A DNA stretch of 64,000 bases from Erythrobacter donghaensis (GTDB lineage: Bacteria; Pseudomonadota; Alphaproteobacteria; Sphingomonadales; Sphingomonadaceae), in the NCBI RefSeq assembly GCF_001557325.1, contig NZ_LSJS01000099.1, positions 1 to 64,000 of the forward strand, in the 5' to 3' direction. Positions 52,013-60,953 of the stretch are shown here, one piece after another. The number at the start of each line of letters is the position of its first letter. Position 1 is the first letter of the stretch. Below the pieces are notes generated by a model. The model was given only the letters and a program-made list of their open reading frames with translations, was not told the DNA's origin and ran no database searches. The position numbers and the translations under genes are program-made.

Positions 52013-53910
52013 CGCGCGGCGATGTGCCAGCTGGCGGGGGCGAGCGTCTCGCCAAGGTGCGGGACGAACACCGGCTCGGCGGCATAGTTGAAGGTGAAGA
52101 TATGGCCGAGCGTGCCCCGGCATCGGATACCCTCGGGCAGATCGAGCAGTTCCACCTTGGCCTCGTCCGCCATCCGTTCGACGAGAAGGCGCAGCAGCGC
52201 CCGGTCGGGCCAGATCGCGCAATAACGGATGTGGCCGTGGCGGTAGACCACCCCGCGCCCCGCGTTGTCCGATAGCTCAGGGGCGAGGTCCGACGCCACA
52301 TCCTCGCGCCAGCGGGTGACGGTGAAGCCCTCGGCTTCCTCCAAAACCCCATCGCGCAAGGATTCGACGCGGGTGACGGTGAGGGGGATCGCCGCCTTCA
52401 GCCCGCCCGGCGCAAGGTCTTCCGGGATGCGGAAGCTTTCGGTCTTGCTCCCCGAGCGGGGGCCGAGCAGCACGGGGCAGTCGAGCGCGGCCAGCTTCTG
52501 CGCGAAGCCTTGCGGCACTATCGGCAGAGTCGGGACGACCACCATGCGGTAGGCCGCAAGCTCCGCGTCGGGCGCGACGATATCGACATCGAGCCCGCGC
52601 TGCCGGAGCGCCGAATAGGTCTCGAACACCAGCTCCAGATAGCGGAAGCTCTTCCCCTGCGGCTGGATGCCGATGGTCCACGCCGCTTCGTAGGAGAACA
52701 CCAGCGCCGCCGGAGCCTTGGCGCAGGGCTGCGGCCCGATTTCCGCCAGCACCTTCGCTGCCTGCCGTACCTCGTCCGCCGCCTCGGCCTCGCTGCTGTC
52801 GGGGCGCAGCAGGCCTGCGTGCATCTGCTCCTGCGCGAACGGGGCCTGCCGCCAGCGGAAGTAGGAGGTGAGCTCGGCTCCGTGCGCGCAGGCTTCCAGC
52901 GTCCAAAGCGCCACCATCCCCGGCAGCGGCGCAGGGTTGAAGCGCGCCCAGTTCACCGGGCCGGGCTGCTGCTCCATCACTCCCCAGCGGCCCTTCGAGC
53001 ATCCGCGATAGAGATCGTGGTGGAAGGCGGCGATATCGGGGTGCCCTTGCCTGAGGTAGGCGGCCTTTTCCTCGGAGGAGAACCAGAACTGTTCGAGAAA
53101 GCCGAGCGGATAGGAATCCCACGTCGCCACGTCGATGTCGCGGCCCACGGCGTGATGATCGAACTCGGTGAAGAAGCCCATGAAGTTGTGGGTGATGTCC
53201 TTGCCCGGAGACAAGGCGCGGATGATCTCCACCTGCTCGCGGTTGAAGCTCGCCACCTGATCCGAGGCGAAGCGGCGGTAGTCGAGCCAGTGCGCGGGGT
53301 TCGCCTCGGTGACGGTGAGGTTGGGCGGGTCGATCTCGGCGAAGCTCCGGTATTCCATGCTCCAGAACACGTTGCCCCAGGCCGCGTTGAGCGCCTCCAC
53401 GGTGCCGTATCGCGCCGCACACCAACCGCGGAAAGCGGATGCGGCGGCAGGCGAGAAGCTGAGGACGGTGTCGTGGCAGCCATATTCGTTGTCGGTCTGC
53501 CACATGTGGAGCGCGGGGTGCTGGCCGTATCGCTCGGCCAGCGCGGTGACGATCCGGCGGCACTCGGCGCGATAGTCTTCGTGGCTGAAGCAGTAATGGC
53601 GGCGCGAGCCGAAGCCACGCGGGCGGCCTTGTTCGTCGATGGCGACCATGTCCGGCATCCGGTCGACCAGCCACTTGGGCGGGGTGGCCGTGGGCGTGCC
53701 GAGGATGACCTTGAGCCCCTCCGCGTGAAGGGTGTCGATGGCCCGGTCGAGCCAGTCCCAGTCGTAGCGGCCGGGCTCCGGCTCAAGACGGCTCCACGCG
53801 AATTCGCCGATCCTGACCAGCGAGAGGCCCATTTCGCGCATCCGCCGCGCATCCTCGGCCCACATGCCCTCGGGCCAGTGTTCGGGGTAGTAGCAGCAGC
53901 CGAGTTTCAT
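52009..53910 (-). CDS. family 42 beta-galactosidase
   Basis: 633-aa cytosolic glycoside hydrolase. The GH42 signature KLGCCYYPEHWPEGMWAEDARRMREMGLSLVRIGEFAWSRLEP opens the protein, the acid/base Glu is in WQTDNEYGCHDT, and beta-trimerisation and C-terminal domains follow. It hydrolyses terminal beta-galactosides. The ATG at 53910 overlaps the GH36 stop by 4 bp, so the two are coupled. No signal peptide is seen, so substrates must be imported, probably as short oligosaccharides. Confidence 0.93.
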   Translation of the reverse strand: MKLGCCYYPEHWPEGMWAEDARRMREMGLSLVRIGEFAWSRLEPEPGRYDWDWLDRAIDTLHAEGLKVILGTPTATPPKWLVDRMPDMVAIDEQGRPRGFGSRRHYCFSHEDYRAECRRIVTALAERYGQHPALHMWQTDNEYGCHDTVLSFSPAAASAFRGWCAARYGTVEALNAAWGNVFWSMEYRSFAEIDPPNLTVTEANPAHWLDYRRFASDQVASFNREQVEIIRALSPGKDITHNFMGFFTEFDHHAVGRDIDVATWDSYPLGFLEQFWFSSEEKAAYLRQGHPDIAAFHHDLYRGCSKGRWGVMEQQPGPVNWARFNPAPLPGMVALWTLEACAHGAELTSYFRWRQAPFAQEQMHAGLLRPDSSEAEAADEVRQAAKVLAEIGPQPCAKAPAALVFSYEAAWTIGIQPQGKSFRYLELVFETYSALRQRGLDVDIVAPDAELAAYRMVVVPTLPIVPQGFAQKLAALDCPVLLGPRSGSKTESFRIPEDLAPGGLKAAIPLTVTRVESLRDGVLEEAEGFTVTRWREDVASDLAPELSDNAGRGVVYRHGHIRYCAIWPDRALLRLLVERMADEAKVELLDLPEGIRCRGTLGHIFTFNYAAEPVFVPHLGETLAPASWHIAAR

Positions 53911-56024
53911 TGCGGCAATCTCTCCAGCGCGACGAGCCACGCGGTTTCGGGGTGGGTGAGGGGGAGGGCAAGGCCCTGCGTCATCAGCGCGGTGCCGGAG
54001 AGGACGAGCCCCTCGCGCCAGGCATCGGGGTTGGCGAGGTAGTGGCGGGCCTTGGGCGCCCACGGTTCGGGCAGGGTCACGCGGTAGCGCGCCTCGGGCT
54101 CGAGCCCCGCGAGCCGCAAGGGCGCGGCGTCGAACACCGGCGAGAAGGCGGTCTGCGCGACCAGCGCCAGCGCCTTGTCCGCGTGCGTCACCATCATCCC
54201 GGTGACGTTAGGATCGGGGTGGGCAAGGCGGTGGAGTGCGCCCGCGTGCAGCACCCCGCGCCATTGCTTGTAGAGCGCGATATGCGCGGCGAGGCACTCG
54301 CGCTCCTTGTCGGTCATGCGCGCAGGGTCCGCCTCAACCCCCATGTGGCCGAAGACCGCCACCTTGGCGCGGAAGTCCATCGCGAGCCTGCGCCCCGTGA
54401 TCGGATTGGGCGATGGGCCGACATGGCTGCCGAGCACCTCCAGCGGCAGGAACTGGCTCCACGCCGGGATGATCCGCAGGCGCTCGATCGCGTCATTGTT
54501 GTCTGAGGGCCAGACTCGGTGGACGCGCGAGAGCACCCCGAAATCGATCCGCCCCCCGCCGCTCGAACAGCTTTCGATCTCCACCTGCGGATGCGCGGCG
54601 CGCAGGCGGTGGAGGAGGGCGTAGAAGCCGAAAGTCTGGATGAACCGCTGGCCGCCTGCGGGGAAAAGGTCGCGATTGTGATCCCACTTGAGGTAGGCGA
54701 TGGGGTGATCGCGCAGCAGCGCGTCGAGCCGTTCGAACAGGTATTCCTGCACCTCGGCCCGCGTCAGGTCGAGCGCGAGCTGGCCGCGCATGGTCGGGCG
54801 TTCGCGGCCCTCGACATGGAGGCACCAGTCGGGATGGGCGCGGTAGAGGTCGCTGTCGGGCGAGACCATCTCGGGCTCGACCCACAGGCCGAAATCCATG
54901 CCGAGCTCGTGGACCCGCGCGATCAGCGGGGCGAGGCCGTTCGGGAACACGTCCGGCGAGACGAACCAGTCGCCGAGGCTGGTCCGGTCATCCCGTCGCC
55001 CGCCGAACCACCCGTCGTCGAGCACGAAGCGTTCGATGCCGAGCGCGGCGGCGCTTTCGGCGAGTGCGATCAGCCCGGCCTCGGACAGGTCGAAGCCCAG
55101 CGCCTCCCACGAATTGAGGTGGACCTTGCGCTCCGGCCAGTCGGCTCGGGCGGGAAGCACGGCCTTGCGCAGGAAGCCGTGGAAGGCCTGCGCCAGCGCC
55201 GAGCGGTCGGGGGCGAGCGCCAGAACCGCTTGAGGCGACGCGAAGTTCTCGCCTGGCCCGAGCACCACCTCGCCCGCCTCCAGCACCGCGCCCATCAGCA
55301 GCATCGCCCGCCCGTCGCCCGCGCCTTGCGCGTCGGGTTCGAGTGCCAGCCAATGATCGCCGCTCCAGCCGAGATGCGCAGCCAGCACTTCCCCATCCTC
55401 CTTGGCTGCCCCCGCGTGCAGCAGCAGCCAGTTGGCGCCGCTGAAGCCGGGCTTGCCGGTGGCGCTCGCGTGCGACACGCCGTCGGGCGCGATTGTCCGG
55501 CGGTGTTCCTGCATCTCGTCCGCCCAGCGGCCCGAATAGCGGGTCACTTCGGTGAACCGCGCAGGCACGGGCAGGGCGAGCGCGGCGAGGCGCTCGACCT
55601 CGACCGGCGCCTTGCCGGTATTAGCCAGCGTCAGCCCGACCGTGACGGCATCGCCCTCACCGATCACCCAGCGCACGCCGACGTCGATCCCCGTGGACCG
55701 GTCGTGAAACATGAAGTGCACCGCCTGCGAGCCCGTGGCCCAGCGAGTGAGGCGGCAATCGGTCTCGATCCGCACGCCGCCGCGCCGCAATTCCAGCGCG
55801 GGCGTGCCGCTCCAGCCGTGCTTGCGCTCGGGCAGCACGCCCGGGACCGGCGGCGTATCGGGCTGGCTCTCGTGCCGCCCGCGCGCCGTGGCGGCGGCGA
55901 CCATCGCCAAGTCCTCGCCCTCGGGCAAGCGGGCGCCGCAATAGACGCAGTCCGCTGTCCCGCCGCCCACGTCCAGCGCGAAAACCAGCGTCAGCCGCTC
56001 GCCGTCGAGCCTTACGAATTCCAC
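53907..56024 (-). CDS. family 36 alpha-galactosidase
   Basis: 705-aa alpha-galactosidase. The N-terminal beta-supersandwich covers residues 1-300. The TIM barrel contains FVLDDGWFGGRRDDRTSLGDW, the nucleophile Asp in YLKWDHNRD, and the acid/base Asp region SCSSGGGRIDFGVL with WPSDNNDAIERLRI. It is cytosolic. GTG 56024 has AGAGGA just upstream; the frame is open to 56165 but antisense to the divergent transporter. First gene of the GH36-GH42 unit, divergent from the transporter-galT-galK unit. Confidence 0.93.
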   Translation of the reverse strand: MEFVRLDGERLTLVFALDVGGGTADCVYCGARLPEGEDLAMVAAATARGRHESQPDTPPVPGVLPERKHGWSGTPALELRRGGVRIETDCRLTRWATGSQAVHFMFHDRSTGIDVGVRWVIGEGDAVTVGLTLANTGKAPVEVERLAALALPVPARFTEVTRYSGRWADEMQEHRRTIAPDGVSHASATGKPGFSGANWLLLHAGAAKEDGEVLAAHLGWSGDHWLALEPDAQGAGDGRAMLLMGAVLEAGEVVLGPGENFASPQAVLALAPDRSALAQAFHGFLRKAVLPARADWPERKVHLNSWEALGFDLSEAGLIALAESAAALGIERFVLDDGWFGGRRDDRTSLGDWFVSPDVFPNGLAPLIARVHELGMDFGLWVEPEMVSPDSDLYRAHPDWCLHVEGRERPTMRGQLALDLTRAEVQEYLFERLDALLRDHPIAYLKWDHNRDLFPAGGQRFIQTFGFYALLHRLRAAHPQVEIESCSSGGGRIDFGVLSRVHRVWPSDNNDAIERLRIIPAWSQFLPLEVLGSHVGPSPNPITGRRLAMDFRAKVAVFGHMGVEADPARMTDKERECLAAHIALYKQWRGVLHAGALHRLAHPDPNVTGMMVTHADKALALVAQTAFSPVFDAAPLRLAGLEPEARYRVTLPEPWAPKARHYLANPDAWREGLVLSGTALMTQGLALPLTHPETAWLVALERLPQ

Positions 56025-56133
56025 TGGCTGTCCTCTCCCGTCACCGACACGCCGGTGATGATCCGGCCTGCGGGCTTGCCGCCTGCCCGCCATTGCGCTG
56101 TAACCGCCGCGAGAGAGAGGGGAAAGCGCGCAA

Positions 56134-57627
56134 ATGCCACAAACCGCCGGAGGGGGAGACCCCACACAGATCGCCGTGTGCCTCGGCCTGACGCTCGCGA
56201 TTGCGCTGGCGACGTGGCTGACCCTGCGGCGCGAGGGGCATGACGGTTCGAAGAAGGACGTCTACCTCGCGGGCGGCAAGCTCAACTGGCTGTTCGTGGC
56301 AGGCGCGATCACGCTCACGAACCTCTCGACCGACCAGCTCGTCGGCATGAACGGCAACCAGATGCTGCTGCTCGCCTGGTGGGAGATCAGCGGCTTCGTG
56401 GGCCTGCTGATCCTCGCCTATGTGTTTGTGCCGATCTATTACCGCGCGAAAGTCACGACCGTGACCGAACTGCTCGAACAGCGTTATGGCGGCGGGGGCA
56501 TCCGCACGCTGGTGTCGGCGCTGTTCCTGTTCGGGATGGTGCTGATCTACCTGCCCGCCGGGCTCTATTCGGGGGCGCTGTTCCTCAAGACCGCGGGGAT
56601 CGACTTCCCGCTGCTGGTGCTGGCGGCGCTGCTCGGGGTGATCGCGGCGGCCTATACCATGACGGGCGGTCTGCGTGCGGTGGCGGTGATGGAGACCTAT
56701 TCGGGCATCGGCGTGCTCGCCATCGCGGTGCTGGTGGTGGTGCTGGCATTGAATGCGGTCGATTGGGACATTGCCCGCGGGGTGCCGCCCGAGCGCCTCA
56801 CCATGGTGGGCGCGGCGGATTCGCCGATCCCGTTCCACACCCTGTTCACCGGCATGATCTTCATCCAGATCTACTACTGGTCGACCAACCAGCCGATCAC
56901 CCAGAAGGCCATGGCCGCGCCGTCGGTGAAGGAGGCGCAGAAGGGCGTGCTCGCCGCGGCGGTGGTGCGCATCCTGATCATTCCGGCGATCGTGGTGATC
57001 CCGGGCGTGGTCGCCTTCCAGCTGTTCGGCGATATCGACGATGCAGCTTACGGCCGACTGGTGGGCGAGGTGCTGCCACCGTGGCTGTCGGGCGTGTTTG
57101 CCGCCGCCATCGCTGCCGCGGTGATCGCGCACACCGCTGCCGTGATGAACGCAGCCGTGGGGCTCTACGCCGTCGACTTCCACGAGAAGTTCGTCGGCAA
57201 GGTCGCCAACCACTGGCGGCTGTCGGGGATCGTCACGGTGGTGCTGACGCTCGCCTCAATCGCGCTCGTGCCGGTGTTCCAGAACGCGCAGTCGATCATC
57301 AACCTGCTCCAGCAATTGAACGGCCTCAGCTCGATGCCGATCCTTTCGGCCTTCATCGTCGGGCTGCTGTTTACAGGCGTCGAGAGCCGCGCGGCGATTG
57401 TCGGCGTGCTGTGGGGCTTTGCGCTCTACGCGGTGTTCAGCTTCATCGCCGAGCCTGCCGGGGCTATCGGGCTCCACTATATCGACTTCATGGTGGTGAC
57501 GCTGGCGACGAGCGTGATCGCGGCGCTCGCCTTCAACCGCTTTGTTCTGGGCGGGCGGGCGCGCTTCGCCCCGCGCGAGGTCTTCGCGCAACTGGCACGG
57601 CGCCCCGAGGAGGAGGTGTTCGGATGA
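56134..57627 (+). CDS. sodium:solute symporter family (SSS) sugar transporter
   Basis: 497-aa carrier with about 13-14 transmembrane helices. GGKLNWLFVAGAITLTNLSTDQLVGMNGNQM is the SSS TM1-TM2 signature with the sodium-site region, and YYWSTNQPITQKAMAA is the conserved middle region, resembling SglT-type galactose/glucose transporters. Together with galT and galK downstream, galactose is the likely substrate. The stop overlaps the galT ATG by 4 bp. Confidence 0.9.
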   Translation: MPQTAGGGDPTQIAVCLGLTLAIALATWLTLRREGHDGSKKDVYLAGGKLNWLFVAGAITLTNLSTDQLVGMNGNQMLLLAWWEISGFVGLLILAYVFVPIYYRAKVTTVTELLEQRYGGGGIRTLVSALFLFGMVLIYLPAGLYSGALFLKTAGIDFPLLVLAALLGVIAAAYTMTGGLRAVAVMETYSGIGVLAIAVLVVVLALNAVDWDIARGVPPERLTMVGAADSPIPFHTLFTGMIFIQIYYWSTNQPITQKAMAAPSVKEAQKGVLAAAVVRILIIPAIVVIPGVVAFQLFGDIDDAAYGRLVGEVLPPWLSGVFAAAIAAAVIAHTAAVMNAAVGLYAVDFHEKFVGKVANHWRLSGIVTVVLTLASIALVPVFQNAQSIINLLQQLNGLSSMPILSAFIVGLLFTGVESRAAIVGVLWGFALYAVFSFIAEPAGAIGLHYIDFMVVTLATSVIAALAFNRFVLGGRARFAPREVFAQLARRPEEEVFG

Positions 57628-58649
57628 GCATCGATTTCGCCCGTCCGCACCGGCGCCACAATCCGCTCTCCGGCGGCTGGGTGCAGGTCTCCCCGCAGCG
57701 CATGGGCCGCCCATGGCAGGGCGAGGTGAGCGAGCCCGATCCACCGTCGCCCCACTATGATCCGGCTTGCTACCTGTGCCCCGGCAACGCGCGGGTGGGC
57801 GGCGAGGCGAACCCGGCTTATGAAGGCGTCTACGTCTTCGACAATGATTTCCCGGCGCTCGAGGACGCGCCCGGCGGCGAGGCGCAGCACGATCCGCTGC
57901 TGCGCGCCGAGGCCTCCACCGGCGTGTGCCGGGTGATTTGCTTCTCGCCCGATCACGGCAAGTCGCTCCCGCTGCTGACCCCCGAGCAGCTGCGCGCGGT
58001 GATCGACTCCTGGGCCGAGCAGACCGAGGAACTCGGCGCGCGCTTCGGGAATGTGCAGGTGTTCGAGAACAAGGGTGCGATGATGGGCTGCTCCAACCCT
58101 CACCCGCATGGGCAGGTGTGGGCAAGTGCGCACTGGCCGCAGGAAATCGCGACCGAGGACGAGCGCCAGCGCGAATATCTCGCCGCGCACGGCAGGCCCA
58201 TGCTGCTCGACCTGGCGGAGCGCGAGGCGGCCAGCGAGCGCGTGATCGAGATCGACGACGACTGGCTCGCCATCATCCCCTTCTGGGCGGCATGGCCGTT
58301 CGAGACCCTGCTGCTGCCGCGCTTTGCCGTCCAGCGTCTGCCGCAGCTGACCGGCAGCCAGCGCGAGAGCCTCGCGGCGATCCTCAAGGCGCTCACCACC
58401 CGCTACGACAACCTGTTTCGCACGAGCTTTCCCTATTCGATGGGCTGGCACGGGGCACCCTTCACCGAGGGGGCGCAGGATCACTGGCAGCTCCACGCCC
58501 ATTTCTACCCGCCGCTGCTGCGCTCGGCGAGCGTGCGCAAGTTCATGGTCGGCTACGAGATGCTCGCCGAGCCGCAGCGCGACCTCACCCCCGAGCGGGC
58601 GGCGGAGATGTTGCGTTCCGTCAGCGGCCTGGTGCATTACCGCAACTGA
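57624..58649 (+). CDS. galT: galactose-1-phosphate uridylyltransferase
   Basis: 341-aa HIT-superfamily GalT of the Leloir pathway. Zinc ligands include CYLCPGN, and the catalytic HPH is in MGCSNPHPHGQVW. HAHFYPPLLRSA lies in the C-terminal half. It transfers UMP from UDP-glucose to galactose-1-phosphate. Coupled to the transporter by an ATGA overlap and followed by galK. The longer open frame upstream is a shadow of the transporter gene. Confidence 0.95.
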   Translation: MSIDFARPHRRHNPLSGGWVQVSPQRMGRPWQGEVSEPDPPSPHYDPACYLCPGNARVGGEANPAYEGVYVFDNDFPALEDAPGGEAQHDPLLRAEASTGVCRVICFSPDHGKSLPLLTPEQLRAVIDSWAEQTEELGARFGNVQVFENKGAMMGCSNPHPHGQVWASAHWPQEIATEDERQREYLAAHGRPMLLDLAEREAASERVIEIDDDWLAIIPFWAAWPFETLLLPRFAVQRLPQLTGSQRESLAAILKALTTRYDNLFRTSFPYSMGWHGAPFTEGAQDHWQLHAHFYPPLLRSASVRKFMVGYEMLAEPQRDLTPERAAEMLRSVSGLVHYRN

Positions 58650-58670
58650 TTGAGGGGACACGCGCAAGAC

Positions 58671-59855
58671 ATGGATCGCCGCGAAAGACTGATCGCCCGC
58701 GCCCGGCAGGGCTTCCGGCTGGCCTACGGGGTCGAGCCGACGCGCTTCTTTGCCGCGCCCGGCCGGGTGAACCTGATCGGCGAGCATGTCGATTACAACG
58801 ACGGCTTCGTGCTCCCTTGCGCGATCGACCGCGAGACGATCGTCGCCGCCGGGCCGCCCGCGCCGCAGATCAGGGAAAAGCTGTTCGAGGCAGTCGCGCT
58901 CGACATGGGCGAGATGGCGAGCGCGCGCGACCGCTTCGATCTGGTCGCGCCGATCCGCCCCGGCGAGAACAACTGGCAGAACCACGTGCGCGGGGTGGTG
59001 CAGGCGCTCGGGCGCTACGGGCACCGGGTGCGCCCGATGCGGATCGCCATCGCTGGCGACGTGCCGATCGGAGCAGGCCTGTCCTCCTCGGCGGCCTTCG
59101 GCGTCGCGGTGGCGCTGGCGTGCTCGGACTATTCGGGGCTCGATCTCGCGCCCGAGATGCTCGCCAAGGTGGCCCAGCTCGCCGAGAACGACTTCGTCGG
59201 CTGCGCCTGCGGGATCATGGATCAGATGGCCTCGGCCGCGAGTGTCGCCGATCATGCGCTGCTGCTCGATTGCCGCAGCCTCGATTTCATGCCCGTGCCG
59301 ATCCACCAGAGCCTTGCGATCACCGTGATCGACACCGGCATCCGTCGCAGCCTCACCGAAAGCGCCTTCAACCAGCGCCGCGCCGAGTGCGAGGCAGTGG
59401 CGCGGCATTTCGGGGTGAAGGCATTGCGCGATCTCGATTTCGGCACGCTGCTGCGGGGCGAGCCCGATCTCGACCACACCCTGTTCCGCCGCGCCCGCCA
59501 CGTGGTGGGCGAGCTTGACCGTGTCGAACCGGTCGGCGTCGCGCTCGCCAAGGGCGACACCGCCGTGCTGGCCCAGGTGATGCGCGAGGCGCACCTTTCG
59601 CTGGCGGAGGATTTCGACGTCTCGCTCCCGCCGATCGACCGGCTGGCGCAGATGGTGGCCGAGGCGCTTGGCGATGCCGGCGGGGTGCGGCTCACCGGCG
59701 CGGGCTTCGGCGGGTGCCTGGTCGCGGTGGCCCGCGATGACGCGGGCGCGGCGATCGACGAAGCCATTGGGCGCTACAACGACGAGGCCGACCTGCCTGC
59801 GCGGGCCGAGGTGTTCCGGCCGATCAGCGGAGCGGCGGAGATCATGGTGGGCTAG
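58671..59855 (+). CDS. galK: galactokinase
   Basis: 394-aa GHMP kinase. Motif 1 is APGRVNLIGEHVDYNDGFVLP (the galactokinase signature), motif 2 is VPIGAGLSSSAAFGVA, motif 3 is RLTGAGFGGCLVAV, and the catalytic Asp lies in GIMDQMASA. Phosphorylates galactose at C1. The ATG at 58671 is 21 bp after galT; a TTG at 58650 is less likely. galE and galM are not in the window. Confidence 0.95.
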   Translation: MDRRERLIARARQGFRLAYGVEPTRFFAAPGRVNLIGEHVDYNDGFVLPCAIDRETIVAAGPPAPQIREKLFEAVALDMGEMASARDRFDLVAPIRPGENNWQNHVRGVVQALGRYGHRVRPMRIAIAGDVPIGAGLSSSAAFGVAVALACSDYSGLDLAPEMLAKVAQLAENDFVGCACGIMDQMASAASVADHALLLDCRSLDFMPVPIHQSLAITVIDTGIRRSLTESAFNQRRAECEAVARHFGVKALRDLDFGTLLRGEPDLDHTLFRRARHVVGELDRVEPVGVALAKGDTAVLAQVMREAHLSLAEDFDVSLPPIDRLAQMVAEALGDAGGVRLTGAGFGGCLVAVARDDAGAAIDEAIGRYNDEADLPARAEVFRPISGAAEIMVG

Positions 59856-59934
59856 GCCAGGCTCTGGTTCACAAAAGCGTGCGGTCGCCGCTCGTGGCGG
59901 CGGCATGGACAAAGTCCGCGCTTAGGCGATTTAC

Positions 59935-59956
59935 AGATATAAAAATATCTTTATAT
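59935..59956. promoter_or_regulatory. AT-rich palindrome, likely operator of the ArsR-methyltransferase regulator
   Basis: AGATAT-AAAA-ATATCT (59935-59950) is a perfect 6-4-6 inverted repeat. An overlapping 7-6-7 repeat (ATATAAA, AATATC, TTTATAT; 59937-59956) runs into the first possible ATG. The strong A/T content in a G/C-rich genome marks a promoter with an embedded operator. Probably bound by the adjacent ArsR-family protein. Confidence 0.72.
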
Positions 59957-59969
59957 GCTCCCCGTCACG

Positions 59970-60953
59970 ATGGTGATCGAGGACATCTTCAAGGCACTGG
60001 GCGATCCCACCCGGCTGCGCATCGCCCGACTGCTCGGCGCGATGGAGCTCGCCGTGGGCGAACTGGCGCAGGTGCTGGGGCAAAGCCAGCCGCGCGTCTC
60101 GCGCCACGTCGGCATCCTGTGCGACGCCGGCCTCGCCGAGCGCCGCCGCGAGGGCAGCTGGGTGTTCCTGCGCCAGAGCGAATCGGCCGGGCCCGTGGTC
60201 GAGGCGATGCAGGCGCTGCTCGCGCTCGCCGAGGCGCACGAACCCGCCTTTGCCGCGCTGTGCGAGGCCGATCGCAAGAAGCTCGCCGCGATCCGGCAGG
60301 CGCGCGAGACGGCGGCCGAGACCTATTTCGCCCGCCACGCCGGCGAGTGGGACGAGCTGCGCGCGCTCCACAGCGCCGATGCCGAAGTCGAGACCCGCCT
60401 CGCCGAGGCGCTCGCCGAAGCGCCGCTCGGAGCCCTTCTCGACATCGGCACCGGCACGGGCCGCATCGCCGAGCTTTTCGCCGAGCAGGCCGAGCGCGTC
60501 GTCGCGCTCGACAAGAACCTCGAGATGCTGCGCGTCGCGCGCGCCAAGCTCCAGCACCTGCCGGCAACCCGCGTGGAGCTGGTGCAGGGCGATTTCGCCG
60601 ACCTGCCCTTTGCCGATGCCAGCTTCGACACGGTGATCCTCCACCAGGTGCTGCACTTCGCCCCCGATCCCGCCCCGGTGCTGGCCGAGGCGGCGCGGGT
60701 GCTGCGCGGCGGCGGGCGGATCGCGATCGTCGATTTCGCCAGCCACGACCACGAGGAGCTGCGCACCCGCCACCAGCACGTGCGCCTCGGATTCTCGGAC
60801 CGCCAGATGGCCGAGCTGCTCAAGGCCGCGGGCTTCACCGCCAGCCCGCCCAGGGCGCTCGAGGGCGGCGCACTGGTGGTCAAGATCTGGACCGCCACAC
60901 GCCGCAGCCCCGCCGTCTCCAAGAAATCCCCCGCTCTGGAATCTGCCAAATGA
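59970..60953 (+). CDS. ArsR-family regulator fused to a SAM-dependent methyltransferase domain
   Basis: 327-aa two-domain protein. An ArsR/SmtB winged helix covers residues 1-90 (MVIEDIFKALGDPTRLRIARLLG, QSQPRVSRHVGILCDAGLAE). A class I methyltransferase domain follows from about residue 145 (LLDIGTGTGRIAELFAE, LPFADASFDTVILHQVLHFA). No metal-binding Cys pair is seen. Located directly before metF and metH, it is probably the SAM- or SAH-sensing regulator of methionine synthesis, using the methyltransferase fold as sensor. An ATG at 59955 is possible but lies inside the operator. Its stop overlaps metF by 4 bp. Confidence 0.87.
   Translation: MVIEDIFKALGDPTRLRIARLLGAMELAVGELAQVLGQSQPRVSRHVGILCDAGLAERRREGSWVFLRQSESAGPVVEAMQALLALAEAHEPAFAALCEADRKKLAAIRQARETAAETYFARHAGEWDELRALHSADAEVETRLAEALAEAPLGALLDIGTGTGRIAELFAEQAERVVALDKNLEMLRVARAKLQHLPATRVELVQGDFADLPFADASFDTVILHQVLHFAPDPAPVLAEAARVLRGGGRIAIVDFASHDHEELRTRHQHVRLGFSDRQMAELLKAAGFTASPPRALEGGALVVKIWTATRRSPAVSKKSPALESAK

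Noticed and set aside
57477-59912. 811-aa minus-strand frame opposite galT and galK
   Set aside because: Antisense shadow; galT and galK carry intact active sites.
59856-59970. SAM or cobalamin riboswitch before the methionine operon
   Set aside because: The leader is too short and shows only the AT-rich palindrome; no conserved riboswitch core was seen.
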